Shown one piece after another: positions 62,586 through 64,000 of a stretch of 64,000 nt of DNA (position 1 is the stretch's first letter; every line of letters starts with the position of its first letter). A model generated the notes under the pieces. It worked only from the letters and a program-made list of their open reading frames with translations, was not told the origin of the DNA and did not search any database. This DNA comes from Paratrimastix pyriformis (lineage: Eukaryota > Preaxostyla > Paratrimastigidae). The translations under genes and the position numbers were made by a program. The stretch is taken from positions 158,501 through 222,500 of the forward strand of contig JAPMOS010000055.1 in assembly GCA_027972325.1 (NCBI GenBank). The letters run 5' to 3'.

Positions 62586-63380
62586 TCACATATCAACCAT
62601 TTTCGCAGCAAAAGTTTCGGGAGAAGTCACCAAAAGATCCAGATCCTCACGTGTAACACGACGGGTCACATCATCAGCCAGGATAATCTCAGGATCCATC
62701 ACAAATTCATCCCACCGTCTGGCAAGAAATAACACGTAACTGCAGACTTCACACAGGCACTCGGCACCCAGGTGTTGATGCCGACGCGCCACATCCAGAG
62801 GGATATAATCGGTCACACCAAACAGAGGAAGGAGGTGCCCACACTCAGACGGGGCTGGGCTTTGGAGAGGCCGCATAGAATCCAAAAGAAAAAGGATCTG
62901 ATCCTCAATGTCATACACAAACAACACAAAGTGCCCGCCTCCGCGTACCTCGGTGTGAATGGGGCACGCCACAAATCGACACCCCGGCATGCCACACACA
63001 TAGCGCGCATTGGGCTGGAGGTGACAAAGGGATGGGATAAAATCAAACGGGGTTCGAGAGGCAAAGAGGTGACGGATAGCACGCAGGTAAACATCCATGA
63101 AACGAGACGGCAGAAAATCATGGGATCTCACACAGGCAAGATCCTCATGAAAAATATTAAAAGCAAAAAAATAAGACTGGACTTGGGAAGGGATGTTCGC
63201 GATCGGAAAGCAGAGATCGTACTTAGATCTGGCTTCACTCTGCGACCATGCCCCCGGGGCCGAATAACGGGGAGTCCGACGACGAGAAACGAGAGCAGGA
63301 GAAGGGGAGGGAATCACCGGGGGATGAGGTGAGGAAGGCAACAGCGGGGGAGGCAAAAAAAATGGGGACGGCTCCAGCAA
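62586..63380 (-). CDS. C48 (Ulp1-like) cysteine protease-like protein
   Basis: After a Pro-rich start the 264-aa frame has the Ulp1 layout: His in GGHFVLFVYD, Asp in FLLDSM about 18 residues on, and a Cys in ECLCEVCSYVLFL about 55 residues later, where Cys of LC or EVC could be the nucleophile; the usual Gln before it is not obvious. PNARYVCGMPGCRFVACPIH may bind metal. Such proteases are common cargo of large eukaryotic transposons and also process SUMO-like proteins. A longer protein is possible, with the Pro-rich repeat at 63,400-64,000 as N-terminal part. Confidence 0.5.
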   Translation of the reverse strand: MLEPSPFFLPPPLLPSSPHPPVIPSPSPALVSRRRTPRYSAPGAWSQSEARSKYDLCFPIANIPSQVQSYFFAFNIFHEDLACVRSHDFLPSRFMDVYLRAIRHLFASRTPFDFIPSLCHLQPNARYVCGMPGCRFVACPIHTEVRGGGHFVLFVYDIEDQILFLLDSMRPLQSPAPSECGHLLPLFGVTDYIPLDVARRHQHLGAECLCEVCSYVLFLARRWDEFVMDPEIILADDVTRRVTREDLDLLVTSPETFAAKMVDM

Positions 63381-63399
63381 CCCCGGGGTGAAAGCATCT

Positions 63400-64000
63400 T
63401 GGCGGAGGGGAGTCGATGGCCGAAGTGAGGAGGAATAATCGCCTGCCGGGACGGGGCCAGGGACGGTGGCGGTGGCGGGGGCGGGGGCGTCACCTGCGTG
63501 TCGCCCGACTCGCAGAGCGGGGACCGGGGCGGGGGTGGGGGCGGCTCGTCGGTCTCGGCCGACTCATTGGGCGGGGGCCTGGTCGGGCCGGCCGACTCAT
63601 CGAGTGTGGGTGTGGACGGTGGCGGTGGCGAGGGCGGGGGCGGTAGCGGGGGCGGTGGCGGGGCGTCACTTGCGTGTCGCCCGACTCGCATAGCGGGGAC
63701 CGGGGCGGGGGCGGGGGCGGCTCGTCGGTCTCGGCCGACTCATCGGGTGGGGGCAGCGGGGACGGTTGCCGGGGCGGCTGCTGGAACGTTGTCGGCGGCG
63801 GGGGCGAGGGCGGGGCGTCACCTGCGTGTCGCCCGACTCGCATAGCGGGGACCGGGGCGGGGGCGGGGGCGGCTCGTCGGTCTCGGCCGACTCATTGGGC
63901 GGGGGCCTGGTCGGGCCGGCCGACTCGTCGAGTGTGGGTGTGGACGGTGGCGGTGGCGGGGGCGGTGGCGGGGCGTCACTTGCATGTCGCCCGACTCGCA
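63400..64000 (-). repeat. Proline-rich coding minisatellite
   Basis: A compound repeat (higher-order unit about 330 bp, subunits about 165 bp) encodes on the minus strand SPLCESGDTQVTP, poly-Pro and ESAETDEPPPPPPR in every unit. It reaches the window edge. It may be the N-terminal region of the C48-like protein or a separate Pro-rich gene. Confidence 0.6.

Noticed and set aside
63400-64000. Plus-strand Gly/Arg-rich frames
   Set aside because: They are the reverse phase of a Pro-rich repeat that is consistent with the C48-like gene on the minus strand.

Overview
This is eukaryotic DNA of unidentified host. A GC-rich host background (about 1-6,254 and 44,150-64,000) is packed with transposons, satellite DNA and genes whose frames only join across short GT...AG introns of roughly 45-95 nt. 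It surrounds an AT-rich block (6,255-44,147) of virus-like DNA. DIRS-like, Polinton/Maverick, PIF/Harbinger and gypsy-class integrase sequences together with spliceosomal introns exclude a bacterium or phage. A protist, alga, oomycete-like organism or invertebrate would all fit.

Layout. (1) 1-6,254: the 3' part of a DIRS-like tyrosine-recombinase retrotransposon (gag-like, RT, RNase H, YR). Its YR gene is split by a 1.48-kb retroposon with a 10-bp target duplication. The DIRS right end cuts into the viral block. (2) 6,255-13,516 and 32,997-44,147: Polinton 1 (P1), with protein-primed DNA polymerase B, retroviral-type integrase, a VLTF3-like zinc-ribbon protein, a GIY-YIG endonuclease, and two membrane proteins whose architecture recalls poxvirus-type entry-complex families (an N-myristoylated L1/F9-like protein and a Cys-rich A16/G9/J5-like protein). 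The structural gene block occurs twice. (3) 13,517-32,996: a second, divergent Polinton (P2) inserted into the GIY-YIG gene of P1, with about 425-bp terminal inverted repeats, 5'-AG...CT-3' ends and a 5-bp target duplication. P2 carries an adenain-like protease, packaging ATPase, integrase, an HNH/helicase replication protein and probable structural genes. It was invaded by two Harbinger copies and rearranged by a 3.65-kb inverted duplication that also copied part of P1. (4) 44,150-52,060: a minus-strand cluster of intron-containing genes: a gypsy-class integrase without reverse transcriptase, and a ParB-like plus DNA N6A/N4C-type methyltransferase gene with a tandemly triplicated exon. (5) 52,061-58,052: a 142-bp satellite array interrupted by a 4.65-kb non-autonomous DIRS-like element whose inverted repeats and internal complementary region are all visible. 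(6) 58,053-64,000: a tandem family of an unknown two-exon gene, GC-rich repeats, a C48-like protease and a proline-rich coding repeat.

The genes of P1 and P2 form replication (polymerase, HNH/helicase), integration (integrase), morphogenesis (protease, ATPase, unknown structural proteins) and probable entry/egress modules, so both look like integrated viruses rather than simple transposons. Small twin hairpins are scattered through P1, and one is present in one copy of a gene and absent from the other. Many frameshifts sit in homopolymers and differ between near-identical repeats, so some may be long-read sequencing errors rather than real decay. No database search was possible; family names rest on motifs and architecture.
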